Below, piece by piece: positions 1 through 6,728 of a DNA stretch of 16,664 nt; the first letter of the stretch is position 1, and each line of letters opens with the position of its first letter. The stretch spans positions 1-16,664 of the forward strand of contig CAJQMX010000145.1 of the NCBI GenBank assembly GCA_905479515.1. Reading direction: 5' to 3'. Source of the stretch: an uncultured Parasphingopyxis sp. (GTDB lineage Bacteria > Pseudomonadota > Alphaproteobacteria > Sphingomonadales > Sphingomonadaceae). The translations under genes were made by a program, and so were the position numbers. The notes below the pieces were generated by a model. It saw nothing but the letters and a program-made list of their open reading frames with translations, was not told the origin of the DNA and ran no database searches.

Positions 1-1080
1 GGCGCGGGTCAGGCGGTAATATTGCTCGACCTGCCGGATCTCGCCAATTCCGGCATAGCGGATCGCAAAGGCACCCGTGTCGTTGATCATCACGGGGCCT
101 TGGACGGAACGGTACACGGTGCGGGGAATGGGGATGACAAAGGGCCCCATACGCACATGGAGCCAGATGCGGCGGCTTTCCAGATCGCGCCATTCACCGT
201 CATACCGATATTGGTCGCCGGCCTCGTTGAGCGTGAGTTCATAGACATCGACCAGATCAGGCCGGTTGACCGTATTCGCCCAGCCAAGCGTCCGGTTGTG
301 CCCGACAAGCGGAACCGGTGCGCCCGGAAACAGACCGCCGATCATGTCCAGCCCCTCGGCGCTCGTCACATGGGCTTCATACCAGGCTACGGGTCCGGTC
401 CAGGGCTGGTGCGAGTTGACGATCAGCTTGGTCGTGCCGTCGGGATCCCGGTAGGGCGCAACGGCAAAGGCGTTGGAGCCGCGTTCATTCGCCCGTTCGC
501 CGTCGCGGGGTGGGTCTTCACTCGCCGCCAATGCTCCCAACGTCCTGTCGATTCCGTAAAAGAAAGGGGAGGTGAAGGCGAAGCCGGTGGCGATATCCTG
601 TCCGGAGACAGGAAACAGGCCGCGCAGACGCACTTCCTCGGGATGTTCGGAAGCATAGAGGTTCAGCCCGTCGGCATAGGCTTCGATGACCGCGCGTGCT
701 GCGGCGGAAATCTCCGTCGTATAGCCTGCATCGACATCAGCGCGGACATTGAACAGGTGCCACACATAATCCTGCGCTGCGCCTTCCTGCCCTGTCAGTT
801 CACCCAACCGTCCGCGTGATGTCGCGAGCAGTTCCTGGATGGTGAAAAAATCGTCCTCGGAATGGGCGTAAGCGAGGCCGAATGCGGCATCGGCGTCGGT
901 CTCACCCAATATATGCGGCACGCCCCAGCTGTCTCTGCGAATGACGACATCATAGTCCGCATCCGGCGCGGCGATGCTTTGCTGGTGGGCATACCATTGG
1001 CTGTTGAGGATGGCGTTCGCGCCTGCCGTAACCAGCAGGGCTACCAAAACAACGCCGAGTATCTTCGCCAGCTTCTTCAT
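1..1080 (-). CDS. Penicillin acylase / acyl-homoserine-lactone acylase family Ntn-hydrolase, 5' part only
   Basis: The first 360 codons are present and the frame runs off the left edge. Residues 1-23 form a short basic start and one hydrophobic helix, so the protein is exported or membrane-anchored. An alpha-chain-like region follows (RDSWGVPHI near 50, then AFGLAYAHSEDDFF). Gly201-Ser202 in ERGSNAFAV is the expected self-cleavage site, where Ser202 becomes the N-terminal nucleophile of the beta chain. The beta chain then shows NSHQPWTGP, GLFPGAPVPLVGHNRTLGWANTV and DVYEL, all typical of the family. Enzymes of this kind hydrolyse amide bonds in beta-lactams, acyl-homoserine lactones or acylated lipopeptides; the substrate cannot be told from sequence. 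The ATG follows a purine-rich GGAAAGCGGG and lies 73 bp after a desaturase gene on the same strand, so co-transcription is possible. The family is confident, the substrate is not. Confidence 0.9.
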   Translation of the reverse strand, partial: MKKLAKILGVVLVALLVTAGANAILNSQWYAHQQSIAAPDADYDVVIRRDSWGVPHILGETDADAAFGLAYAHSEDDFFTIQELLATSRGRLGELTGQEGAAQDYVWHLFNVRADVDAGYTTEISAAARAVIEAYADGLNLYASEHPEEVRLRGLFPVSGQDIATGFAFTSPFFYGIDRTLGALAASEDPPRDGERANERGSNAFAVAPYRDPDGTTKLIVNSHQPWTGPVAWYEAHVTSAEGLDMIGGLFPGAPVPLVGHNRTLGWANTVNRPDLVDVYELTLNEAGDQYRYDGEWRDLESRRIWLHVRMGPFVIPIPRTVYRSVQGPVMINDTGAFAIRYAGIGEIRQVEQYYRLTRA

Positions 1081-1153
1081 GATGGTTGCCCGCTTTCCGA
1101 TTGATGGCGACAGTCATCGGCGGAGAGCGGCGAGAGATCAAGCGGGGCGGCGG

Positions 1154-2038
1154 CTATAGCCTGCCGAGTTCGCACCCTCGGGCTTCGAGTAACGGTTTCA
1201 TCTCTGCATAAACGGCCGGGTGCCGTGTTATCGGTATCGTGGGATATAGATGATGGATGAGATGGAACTGCATTCCCAAAGAACCAATATTTCCAAGGGC
1301 GCTGCGCCAGGATCGAGTGTTACGGTAACGCCCTTGCTCGGTGCCAGGATGATGCGGTGCCCAGCTCAGGAAAAACTGGATATAGGTGAGCCCGATATGC
1401 CGGGGAAGCCACCAAAGGAGCAATGCCTCAATCCCAAACCCAGCCCAGGCGAAGCCGCATAACAGGCCATAGAAGAGAATCTGATAGGCTATACCGTCAA
1501 CTATGACATCCGGTCGACCGATCCGAACCAGCGTATCGCCATATCCGTTAAAACCTTTGGCGGAACGCGGTTGGCGGTTGGTGATGCTGCGTACAACCGC
1601 ATCGACGGGCCCAGATGCAGTGTTTCCATAGTCCGGATCCAGATTGGGATCGTTCGTGTTGCGATGATGCTGATAATGCGTCAGCCGCGCAACGCGATAG
1701 GGCAGGACCAACGGGATTGTCGAAAGGTGACCGACCAGTTCGTTTAGCCAGCGCAGTTTCGTTCGCGGGCGGGCGATAATGTCATGCTGCGCTTCATGCG
1801 ATGGCAGATAGGATAGGGTGACATTGGCGGTCGCAATCAGAAACCCAGCCCAAAGAGGAAGGTAGCCGAGAAAGACAGCCGGCCAGAGCATAAGCCAGAT
1901 GGCAAGGTTGCCCAGCCCCCAGAACACGGCAAACCATGGTACGCCGCCCATATATTTATGGGCGATTTCCTGTTCGCGCCGGATCAGCTCCTTCTTTGTC
2001 AGGCCAGCCAGAGGCGCCGTTTCGACTATACTCGCCAT
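1154..2038 (-). CDS. Membrane di-iron fatty acid desaturase/hydroxylase family protein, copy A
   Basis: A 294-residue integral membrane protein of the fatty acid desaturase superfamily (Pfam FA_desaturase type). The histidine clusters that bind the two irons are all present: H81xxxH85, H121xxHH (124-125), HH at 229-230, and H259xxHH (262-263) in QFHLIHHLYP. Hydrophobic segments lie near 36-80, 103-113 and 183-225. Such enzymes use O2 and an electron donor to desaturate or hydroxylate acyl chains or carotenoids; the substrate is not evident, and the last His box also resembles those of carotenoid hydroxylases. The ATG at 2038 is chosen because GGGGGAG (2048-2054) sits 9 nt upstream and because the copy B protein aligns from the same residue. 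The start lies 13 nt inside the upstream small membrane protein gene, implying translational coupling. It is gap-free and about 67% identical (196/294 by hand) to copy B. Confidence 0.9.
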   Translation of the reverse strand: MASIVETAPLAGLTKKELIRREQEIAHKYMGGVPWFAVFWGLGNLAIWLMLWPAVFLGYLPLWAGFLIATANVTLSYLPSHEAQHDIIARPRTKLRWLNELVGHLSTIPLVLPYRVARLTHYQHHRNTNDPNLDPDYGNTASGPVDAVVRSITNRQPRSAKGFNGYGDTLVRIGRPDVIVDGIAYQILFYGLLCGFAWAGFGIEALLLWWLPRHIGLTYIQFFLSWAPHHPGTEQGRYRNTRSWRSALGNIGSLGMQFHLIHHLYPTIPITRHPAVYAEMKPLLEARGCELGRL

Positions 2039-2259
2039 GTGATCCAGCTCCCCCTGATCTGGGCGTAAAGGCCCCAAACCCCGCCGACGATGAACCCTGC
2101 AAGAAGCGGACTGAGATTCAACGGCGGCGTCCATCCCAGCGCAGTGATGATTTGCGCCGTCACTGGCGGAATGAAAAGAAAACCGAATAACAGCGGGCCC
2201 AAATAAAAGCCGGTGATGACCATGCGTGATACCAGTGATGGTTCTTGTGCATCGCTCAC
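2026..2259 (-). CDS. Small two-helix membrane protein preceding desaturase A
   Basis: A 77-residue protein of unknown family. Two hydrophobic segments are visible, about residues 13-38 (VITGFYLGPLLFGFLFIPPV) and 50-67 (SPLLAGFIVGGVWGLYA), joined by a LGWTPP turn; the C terminus reads RGSWITW. The GTG start is supported by GGAG 8 nt upstream and by a 4-nt GTGA overlap with the stop of the TetR gene; an internal ATG at 2223 has no ribosome-binding site. The 3' end overlaps the desaturase A start by 13 nt. The conserved stretch matches copy B at 45 of 61 positions without gaps. No enzyme motif is present. The invariant pairing suggests an assembly, stability or electron-transfer partner of the desaturase, which is inference only. 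Confidence 0.8.
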   Translation of the reverse strand: MSDAQEPSLVSRMVITGFYLGPLLFGFLFIPPVTAQIITALGWTPPLNLSPLLAGFIVGGVWGLYAQIRGSWITWRV

Positions 2260-2933
2260 GCTGCGCGCTCCGTTGATTGGCTTTCGCCAAGAGCATTGAT
2301 TCTGTTGACGAGCTCCGCTCGGAAATCTTCCGCTGCGTCGCTGGCGAGGCAGACATAAAATCCACGCAAGGCATTGCGCCGGAATTCCGCGATATCGATG
2401 ATCTGATGCACCCAGTCCCGCAGACTGGTGCGATACCGGGCATACATTTCCGCGCCGAGAAGATCGCTGTCGATCCGTCCCAGCAACAGTCCGTCGCGCA
2501 ATCCGGCCCGGCAGGCGCTCGCCGCCATTTGCGTTGATCGCGTGTCGATCCAGTTCGCTTCGCTCTGCCCGTTTGAGCGATAGCCAAGCTGTTCACGCGC
2601 AATCAGCGCGGCGCGATAGAAATTCTCGTCTGCTCCAAAAATGTCCGTCGACTGGATGACAACAGCTTCGGCTTGTTCAAGGGCAGGGGCGTTCTCAAAA
2701 TTGCCCAGCTGCTCTTCGATCCTGGTAACCGCACGTTCGAACAGTGCGATGAGGAGGGCGTCCTTGTTGCCGATCAGATTATAGATGGTCGGCACTGTCA
2801 CAGCTGCCGCATCGGCCAGCGCGCGCAGGCTTAGAGCGTCAAAGCCGTGTTCGCCTATCACGCGCTGTGCTTCGCCAAGGATCGTATCCCGGCGGCGCTG
2901 CATATTGATTGATCGTGTAGTCGATCCGGCCAT
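2256..2933 (-). CDS. TetR/AcrR-family transcriptional regulator
   Basis: A 225-residue protein with an N-terminal TetR DNA-binding domain: RRDTILGEAQRVIGEHG (helix 1 region, about 14-30), then LSLRALADAAAV and TVPTIYNLIGNKDALL, the helix-turn-helix at about 34-60. The remainder is a helical ligand-binding domain of normal length. The ATG at 2933 is preferred; an upstream TTG at 2951 lies inside the putative operator, and a later ATG at 2903 is also possible because no ribosome-binding site is strong. The stop overlaps the GTG of the small membrane protein gene by four bases, so the regulator is the first gene of a tetR-small protein-desaturase A operon. A 9+9 bp inverted repeat directly upstream suggests autoregulation and hence control of the desaturase. 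A fatty acid or acyl-CoA ligand is plausible from context but unproven. Confidence 0.88.
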   Translation of the reverse strand: MAGSTTRSINMQRRRDTILGEAQRVIGEHGFDALSLRALADAAAVTVPTIYNLIGNKDALLIALFERAVTRIEEQLGNFENAPALEQAEAVVIQSTDIFGADENFYRAALIAREQLGYRSNGQSEANWIDTRSTQMAASACRAGLRDGLLLGRIDSDLLGAEMYARYRTSLRDWVHQIIDIAEFRRNALRGFYVCLASDAAEDFRAELVNRINALGESQSTERAA

Positions 2934-2941
2934 GCTCGAAT

Positions 2942-2977
2942 ATTTGCACAATGTTATAATTTAATCAATGTGCAAAT
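2942..2977. promoter_or_regulatory. Candidate TetR operator: 9-bp inverted repeat in an AT-rich promoter region
   Basis: Perfect arms ATTTGCACA (2942-2950) and TGTGCAAAT (2969-2977) flank an 18-bp AT-rich spacer. The spacer contains TATAAC on the minus strand (2953-2958), which could serve as a -10 element. The element begins 9 bp upstream of the chosen TetR start and lies between that gene and the stop of desaturase B. Symmetric sites at this position are typical for TetR autoregulation. No second copy is visible upstream of cassette B. Confidence 0.6.
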
Positions 2978-2990
2978 TTTGCAGCGCATA

Positions 2991-3875
2991 TTACAGATCG
3001 TCCAACCGGCATCCCCGCACCATCAGTATTGGCCGAAGTTCGCGATAGGCTGCGGGCGTTCGCGTTAACGGAATCGTCGGGTGAAGATGATGGATGATGT
3101 GGAATTGCATCCCCATCGATCCGATATTGCCGAGTTTACTGCGCCATGCGCGGGTGTTGCGATAGCGTCCGGTGGCCTTGGCGGGGTGATGAGGCGCCCA
3201 GCTGAGAAAATATTGACTATAGGCGGTGCCAATATGGCGTGGCAGCCACCAGAGAAGAAGCGCTTCGATGCCGAAACCTGCCCAGGCACAGCCGCACAGG
3301 ACGCTGTAATAGATCATTTGATAGACCATTCCGTCCATGACGACATCTCGTCGACCGAGCCGCAAAAGCACATCCTTGTACCCCCGCAATCCACGATTGG
3401 ATCCAGGTTGGCGATTCTTCAGGCTGACCCACAGCATCTGCAATGGGGTATCGGCTCTCATGCCGTAATCGGGGTCGCGATCAGGGTCATTGGTGAACCG
3501 ATGATGTTCGAGATGCGTAAGCTTCGCGGCCCGATAGGGGAGCACCAGGGGTATTGTCGACACATGGCCAACCAGTTCGTTCAGCCAACGCCATTTCGTG
3601 CCGGATCGACCAATAATGTCATGGATGGCTTCATGGGCCGGGAGATAACACACTATTACATTGACTGTAGCGATCAGAAATCCCGCCCATAGCGGCACAT
3701 AACCGAGGAATACCGCCGGCCAGACCGCCAGCCAAACGGCAAGGTTGCCGAGCCCCCAGAAAACAACGGCCCAGGGAGTGCCGCCCATATATTTGCGCGC
3801 GATATCCTGTTCGCGCTGCATAAGGGTTAGTGTTTGTTCGTCCGCTTTTGGCGGTGCTTCGGCTAGAGTTGCCAT
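2991..3875 (-). CDS. Membrane di-iron fatty acid desaturase/hydroxylase family protein, copy B
   Basis: A 294-residue paralogue of copy A, aligning end to end without a gap. All histidine clusters are retained at the same residue numbers: H81xxxH85, H121xxHH, HH229-230 and H259xxHH. The most diverged stretches are residues 1-20 and 137-185; the region around 201-210 and the segment PLWAGFLIAT at 61-70 are identical. The ATG at 3875 has GGGGGAG 9 nt upstream, as in copy A, and overlaps the end of the small membrane protein B gene by 13 nt. The stop lies 58 bp before the TetR start, on the same strand, so read-through into the TetR operon is possible. Conserved ligands in both copies argue that both enzymes are active, perhaps with different chain-position or substrate preference. 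Confidence 0.9.
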   Translation of the reverse strand: MATLAEAPPKADEQTLTLMQREQDIARKYMGGTPWAVVFWGLGNLAVWLAVWPAVFLGYVPLWAGFLIATVNVIVCYLPAHEAIHDIIGRSGTKWRWLNELVGHVSTIPLVLPYRAAKLTHLEHHRFTNDPDRDPDYGMRADTPLQMLWVSLKNRQPGSNRGLRGYKDVLLRLGRRDVVMDGMVYQMIYYSVLCGCAWAGFGIEALLLWWLPRHIGTAYSQYFLSWAPHHPAKATGRYRNTRAWRSKLGNIGSMGMQFHIIHHLHPTIPLTRTPAAYRELRPILMVRGCRLDDL

Positions 3876-4093
3876 GTCAGCCAGCTCCCCCGCCACTGGG
3901 CGAACAAACCCCAGACCCCGCCCAGTATGAAACCGGTCGCAAGCGGCGTTAGTCCCATCGGCGGCGTCCATCCGACCACGGTCAGAATTTGCGCCGTTAC
4001 CGGCGGAATGAACAATAGCCCGAACAAGAGCGGGCCAAAGTAAAATCCCCATTTGAGAATATTGATAGGCATGGCTTCGTTGCGATCGTCCAC
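3863..4093 (-). CDS. Small two-helix membrane protein preceding desaturase B
   Basis: Paralogue of the small protein before desaturase A, 76 residues if started at GTG 4093 or 69 if started at ATG 4072. GTG is preferred because a GGA lies about 10 nt upstream and because it gives a leader of almost the same length as copy A (15 versus 16 residues before the shared GFY). From GFYFGPLLFG to LTWQL it matches copy A at 45 of 61 positions. Two membrane segments (roughly residues 12-36 and 48-66) are separated by VVGWTPP. It overlaps the downstream desaturase by exactly 13 nt, as copy A does. The family is not recognised and no catalytic motif is seen. Confidence 0.75.
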   Translation of the reverse strand: MDDRNEAMPINILKWGFYFGPLLFGLLFIPPVTAQILTVVGWTPPMGLTPLATGFILGGVWGLFAQWRGSWLTWQL

Positions 4094-4415
4094 TTGGTCG
4101 TTATCCAATAGGAGATGCTGATACACAGAGTTGCTAAATAACTGCCTAACAAGACTATTATCCGAACCGGATGTTATCCCAGTGCCCCAGTTTCCCGCGG
4201 GAAAAGGCGAGCGGGCTGCGCACGGGTAAAATGCGGCCTGACCGCGTTCATATCCGTGCTCTCTGGTCGGCGTTTCGGGGCTTTCGCCATGCTTCGCTGG
4301 AAGAGCCTTAAGAGAATAATCGGCAGCATCATTGATTTGTGATATCTTTTCTTCTCTCGCGCAGTTTTCCCATTTCTCGTGGATCGCCGTGCATGGACAT
4401 TTTGGGGAAACCGAC
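4094..4415. other. Divergent intergenic region between cassette B and the methyltransferase gene
   Basis: 322 bp without a convincing gene; open frames crossing it have no ribosome-binding site and no recognisable protein. It must carry the minus-strand promoter for cassette B and the plus-strand promoter for the methyltransferase. I could not pick out a convincing -35/-10 pair for either. Its one clear structural signal is the perfect palindrome at 4191-4204. Confidence 0.6.
4191..4204. promoter_or_regulatory. Perfect 14-bp palindrome TTTCCCGCGGGAAA
   Basis: Every base pairs across the centre of symmetry with no spacer. It lies about 100 bp upstream of cassette B and about 210 bp upstream of the methyltransferase ATG, in a non-coding divergent spacer. 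It could be an operator for a dimeric regulator. The binding protein is unknown. Confidence 0.4.
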
Positions 4416-5477
4416 ATGACTGAAGAATTTGATCACGCAAAACTGGAAGCGCTGGCCGGGAAAGTGATTGGAGACATTGCCGGTGCCATGAGTTTGTTCA
4501 TGGCCTTTATCGGCGACAAAGCAGGGGTGTACGAGGCGATTGACGAAGCGGGGCCGTCGACCATTGACGAACTTTCCGAGAAAACCGGGCTCAATACCAA
4601 ATATCTGCGCGAATGGCTCGGGTCGAACGCTGCCGCCGGTTATGTGACGTATGATGCGGAAACCGAGCGCTTTTCACTCACGCCCGAACAGGCGCTGATT
4701 TTTACGCGTGAAGGACAACCGGCCTGCATGCAGGGCTTTGTCCAGTCGATTGTTTCTCAGTATGAAACGCATGAAGACGCGGTTGAAACATTCAAGTCCG
4801 GCGAAGGGCGCCCCTGGGGCGATCATTCGGAATGTTGTTTCTGCGGCACTGATCGCTTTTTCCGCCCGGGTTATATGGCCAATCTTGTCGACCACTGGAT
4901 TCCGGCTCTCAATGGTGTCGAGGAGAAGTTGAAGTCTGGCGCAAAGGTTGCCGATATCGGTTGCGGCCATGGTTCCTCGACCGTGCTAATGGCGCAGGCT
5001 TATCCGAATTCAACCATTCATGGCATCGATTTTCATGAACCCTCAATTGAGCAGGCGCGTGCCAAGGCTGCCGATGCCGGGGTTACCAATATCGAATTTC
5101 ACGTTGCCAAGGCGCAGGATTTCGATGGCGGAGATTTCGACTTTGCCTGCATTTTCGACGCTCTCCACGATATGGGTGATCCCATTGGCGCAGCAGCACA
5201 TATCCGCGAAGCCCTGAAGCCTGACGGCACATTCATGCTGGTTGAACCGCTTGCCGGTGACACAATGGCGGACAACATGCACCCGCTGGGCCAAATCTAT
5301 TACGCCTTCTCCACCACCATCTGCACACCGGCATCACTGGCACAGGAGGTTGGATTGGGTCTTGGCGCCCAGGCGGGCCAAAAACGATTGACCGAAGTGC
5401 TGAACGAAGCGGGCTTTGCTAGCGTGAAGCGCGCTGCGGAAACGCCGACAAATATGGTGTTGGAAGTTACAGGCTGA
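4416..5477 (+). CDS. SAM-dependent methyltransferase with N-terminal winged-helix domain (Rv2258c-like)
   Basis: A 353-residue protein. Residues about 10-100 look like the winged-helix dimerisation domain of O-methyltransferase-like enzymes (AGVYEAIDEAGPSTIDELSE, then LNTKYLREWL and a wing ending in FSLTPEQA). Residues about 170-350 are a class I Rossmann methyltransferase: motif I VADIGCGHG at 178-186, the acidic residue that would bind the SAM ribose at D205 in IHGIDFHEPS, then FACIFDALHDM and the LVEPLAGD strand. The overall plan matches the Rv2258c-type group; the methyl acceptor is unknown. The ATG at 4416 has GGGGAA about 7 nt upstream; in-frame codons further upstream lack a site. It is transcribed alone and ends at a terminator. 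A short cysteine-rich patch, ECCFC (139-143), precedes the catalytic domain. Confidence 0.85.
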   Translation: MTEEFDHAKLEALAGKVIGDIAGAMSLFMAFIGDKAGVYEAIDEAGPSTIDELSEKTGLNTKYLREWLGSNAAAGYVTYDAETERFSLTPEQALIFTREGQPACMQGFVQSIVSQYETHEDAVETFKSGEGRPWGDHSECCFCGTDRFFRPGYMANLVDHWIPALNGVEEKLKSGAKVADIGCGHGSSTVLMAQAYPNSTIHGIDFHEPSIEQARAKAADAGVTNIEFHVAKAQDFDGGDFDFACIFDALHDMGDPIGAAAHIREALKPDGTFMLVEPLAGDTMADNMHPLGQIYYAFSTTICTPASLAQEVGLGLGAQAGQKRLTEVLNEAGFASVKRAAETPTNMVLEVTG

Positions 5478-5480
5478 ACG

Positions 5481-5521
5481 AAAAAGGGCGGCCACACCAG
5501 ATCGGTGGGACCGCCCTTTTT
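5481..5521. terminator. Bidirectional intrinsic terminator
   Basis: Perfect 11-bp arms AAAAAGGGCGG (5481-5491) and CCGCCCTTTTT (5511-5521) enclose a loop region that can partly pair further (CCACACC with GGTGGG). Both strands give a GC-rich stem followed by a T run. It sits between the stop of the methyltransferase gene (3 bp away) and the stop of the convergent rpsD gene, so it can serve both. Confidence 0.92.
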
Positions 5522-5541
5522 GGACTGTATCGGATCAGACT

Positions 5542-6156
5542 CTAGCGCGAATAGAATTCGACGACGAGATTTGGCTCCATTGTAACCGGATAAGGCACTT
5601 CATCGAGCGTCGGGACGCGCGTGAAGACAACCTTGGACGTGCCATCGGGCACGACATATTCTGGAATATCGCGTTCGTTCAGGCTTTGGGCTTCGAGCAC
5701 CAGAGCCATTTCCTGTGCCTTGGCACGCAGCGTGATTTCCTCGCCAACCATAATGCGGCGCGAAGGGATGTTGCACTTAACGCCATTGACGCGGACATGG
5801 CCGTGATTGACGATCTGGCGTGCGGCAAAGATCGTCGGCGCAAATTTTGCACGATATACGATCATGTCGAGGCGCTGCTCGAGAATACCGATAAGGTTCT
5901 GGGACGTATCGCCCTTCATCGCGCTGGCTTCTTTATAAGCGCGGCGGAACTGCTTTTCGGTGATGTCGCCATAATAGCCCTTGAGCTTCTGCTTGGCGCG
6001 CAGCTGAATACCATAGTCGGAAAGCTTGCCCTTGCGGCGCTGACCATGCTGGCCGGGGCCATATTCGCGGCGGTTTACCGGGCTTTTTGGGCGACCCCAG
6101 ATGTTTTCACCCATCCGGCGATCAAGTTTATATTTGGCGCTTTTACGCTTCGACAT
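5542..6156 (-). CDS. rpsD: 30S ribosomal protein S4
   Basis: A 204-residue protein with the classic S4 start ([20 protein letters not shown]), the conserved [14 protein letters not shown] segment, and the RNA-binding S4 domain around 95-160 ([29 protein letters not shown]). The N-terminal zinc-binding cysteines of some S4 proteins are absent, so this is the cysteine-free form. S4 is a primary 16S rRNA binder in small-subunit assembly and in many bacteria represses its own synthesis. The ATG has GGAG about 9 nt upstream. It stands alone here rather than in the ribosomal alpha operon, as is common in alphaproteobacteria. Its leader carries a large hairpin (6186-6233). Confidence 0.98.
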   Translation of the reverse strand: MSKRKSAKYKLDRRMGENIWGRPKSPVNRREYGPGQHGQRRKGKLSDYGIQLRAKQKLKGYYGDITEKQFRRAYKEASAMKGDTSQNLIGILEQRLDMIVYRAKFAPTIFAARQIVNHGHVRVNGVKCNIPSRRIMVGEEITLRAKAQEMALVLEAQSLNERDIPEYVVPDGTSKVVFTRVPTLDEVPYPVTMEPNLVVEFYSR

Positions 6157-6185
6157 GCTGTCGTCTCCAATTCGCTTCTGTGTGG

Positions 6186-6233
6186 CGACCCTTCTTGTCC
6201 GAAAACCGGAATTCCACTTTTCGGGAAGGGTCG
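6186..6233 (-). promoter_or_regulatory. Long hairpin in the rpsD leader, possibly a dispersed palindromic repeat
   Basis: Outer arms CGACCCTTC and GAAGGGTCG (6186-6194 and 6225-6233) are perfect. After a 4-nt bulge (6195-6198), inner arms CCGAAAA and TTTTCGG (6199-6205 and 6218-6224) close on a centre with a GGAATTCC core. The whole 48-nt element ends 29 nt before the rpsD ATG. No T run follows, so it is not a simple terminator. The inner part resembles a palindrome that I recall being scattered between genes in alphaproteobacteria, so it may be a mobile repeat rather than an rpsD-specific control element. Confidence 0.6.
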
Positions 6234-6342
6234 TTTTAAAATCCCGGAACGCTCCGCCATGCCGTACTGCATGACGCGGCCACCACTTCACCGGGGTGCG
6301 GGGCCAATTGCGAAGCGGGCGTTTGGCTGCTGAGGGCCTGAA

Positions 6343-6348
6343 TGTCAA
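6343..6348 (-). promoter_or_regulatory. Candidate -35 element TTGACA for rpsD
   Basis: A perfect TTGACA, preceded by C, lies on the minus strand about 190 nt upstream of the rpsD ATG. The expected -10 position holds a poor match, so the assignment rests on the -35 hexamer and the location alone. If used, the transcript would include the whole leader hairpin. Confidence 0.3.
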
Positions 6349-6401
6349 GGGATTTGGCTGGCATCTCGACTTTCCCTGCGCACTGGTTAGAGACGCTGAG
6401 C

Positions 6402-6728
6402 ATGAACCAGATCAAGACAGTAGAAGAGACACGCGACCCGGCCAAATGCCAGACCATGGCAGAGGTGCGTGAGGGCGTTGATGCGATCGACCAGGCAATG
6501 GTTACCCTGATGGCGCGGCGCTTCGGCTATATGGACGCGGCAGCGCGGATCAAGCCGGGGCGTGAGACAGTGCGTGACGAAGACCGCAAGGCCCAGGTTA
6601 TTGCCAATGTCAAAGCCCATGCGAGCGCGCGTGGCGTTCCTGTGCCGCTAGCCGCAGCGCTGTGGGAGATGCTGGTCGAGAACTCGATCGCCTATGAGCT
6701 CATCCGTTTTGACGAGACGCGGGGCTAG
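6402..6728 (+). CDS. AroQ-class chorismate mutase family protein
   Basis: A 108-residue all-helical protein. It aligns with the E. coli chorismate mutase domain: R23, R40 and K51 match the substrate-binding R11, R28 and K39; VRDEDR (57-62) matches VRDIDR and supplies D59 and R62; [11 protein letters not shown] matches the last helix. Two active-site positions differ: E52 corresponds to Lys63 here and Q88 to Glu99. The reaction would be chorismate to prephenate for Phe/Tyr synthesis; because PchB-type isochorismate pyruvate lyases share this fold and length, that activity cannot be excluded. The ATG at 6402 follows AGAGACGCTGAGC; a longer reading from 6342 adds an unconserved leader. Its stop overlaps the stop of convergent trmJ. 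Confidence 0.85.
   Translation: MNQIKTVEETRDPAKCQTMAEVREGVDAIDQAMVTLMARRFGYMDAAARIKPGRETVRDEDRKAQVIANVKAHASARGVPVPLAAALWEMLVENSIAYELIRFDETRG

Noticed and set aside
22..819. 265-codon open frame on the plus strand
   Set aside because: It is antisense to the acylase gene, whose minus-strand frame carries the full family motifs; the plus-strand protein has no recognisable features.
2039..2602. 188-codon N-terminal extension of desaturase A
   Set aside because: It runs through the small membrane protein and TetR genes in another frame. The ATG at 2038 has a strong ribosome-binding site, and the paralogue confirms the N terminus.
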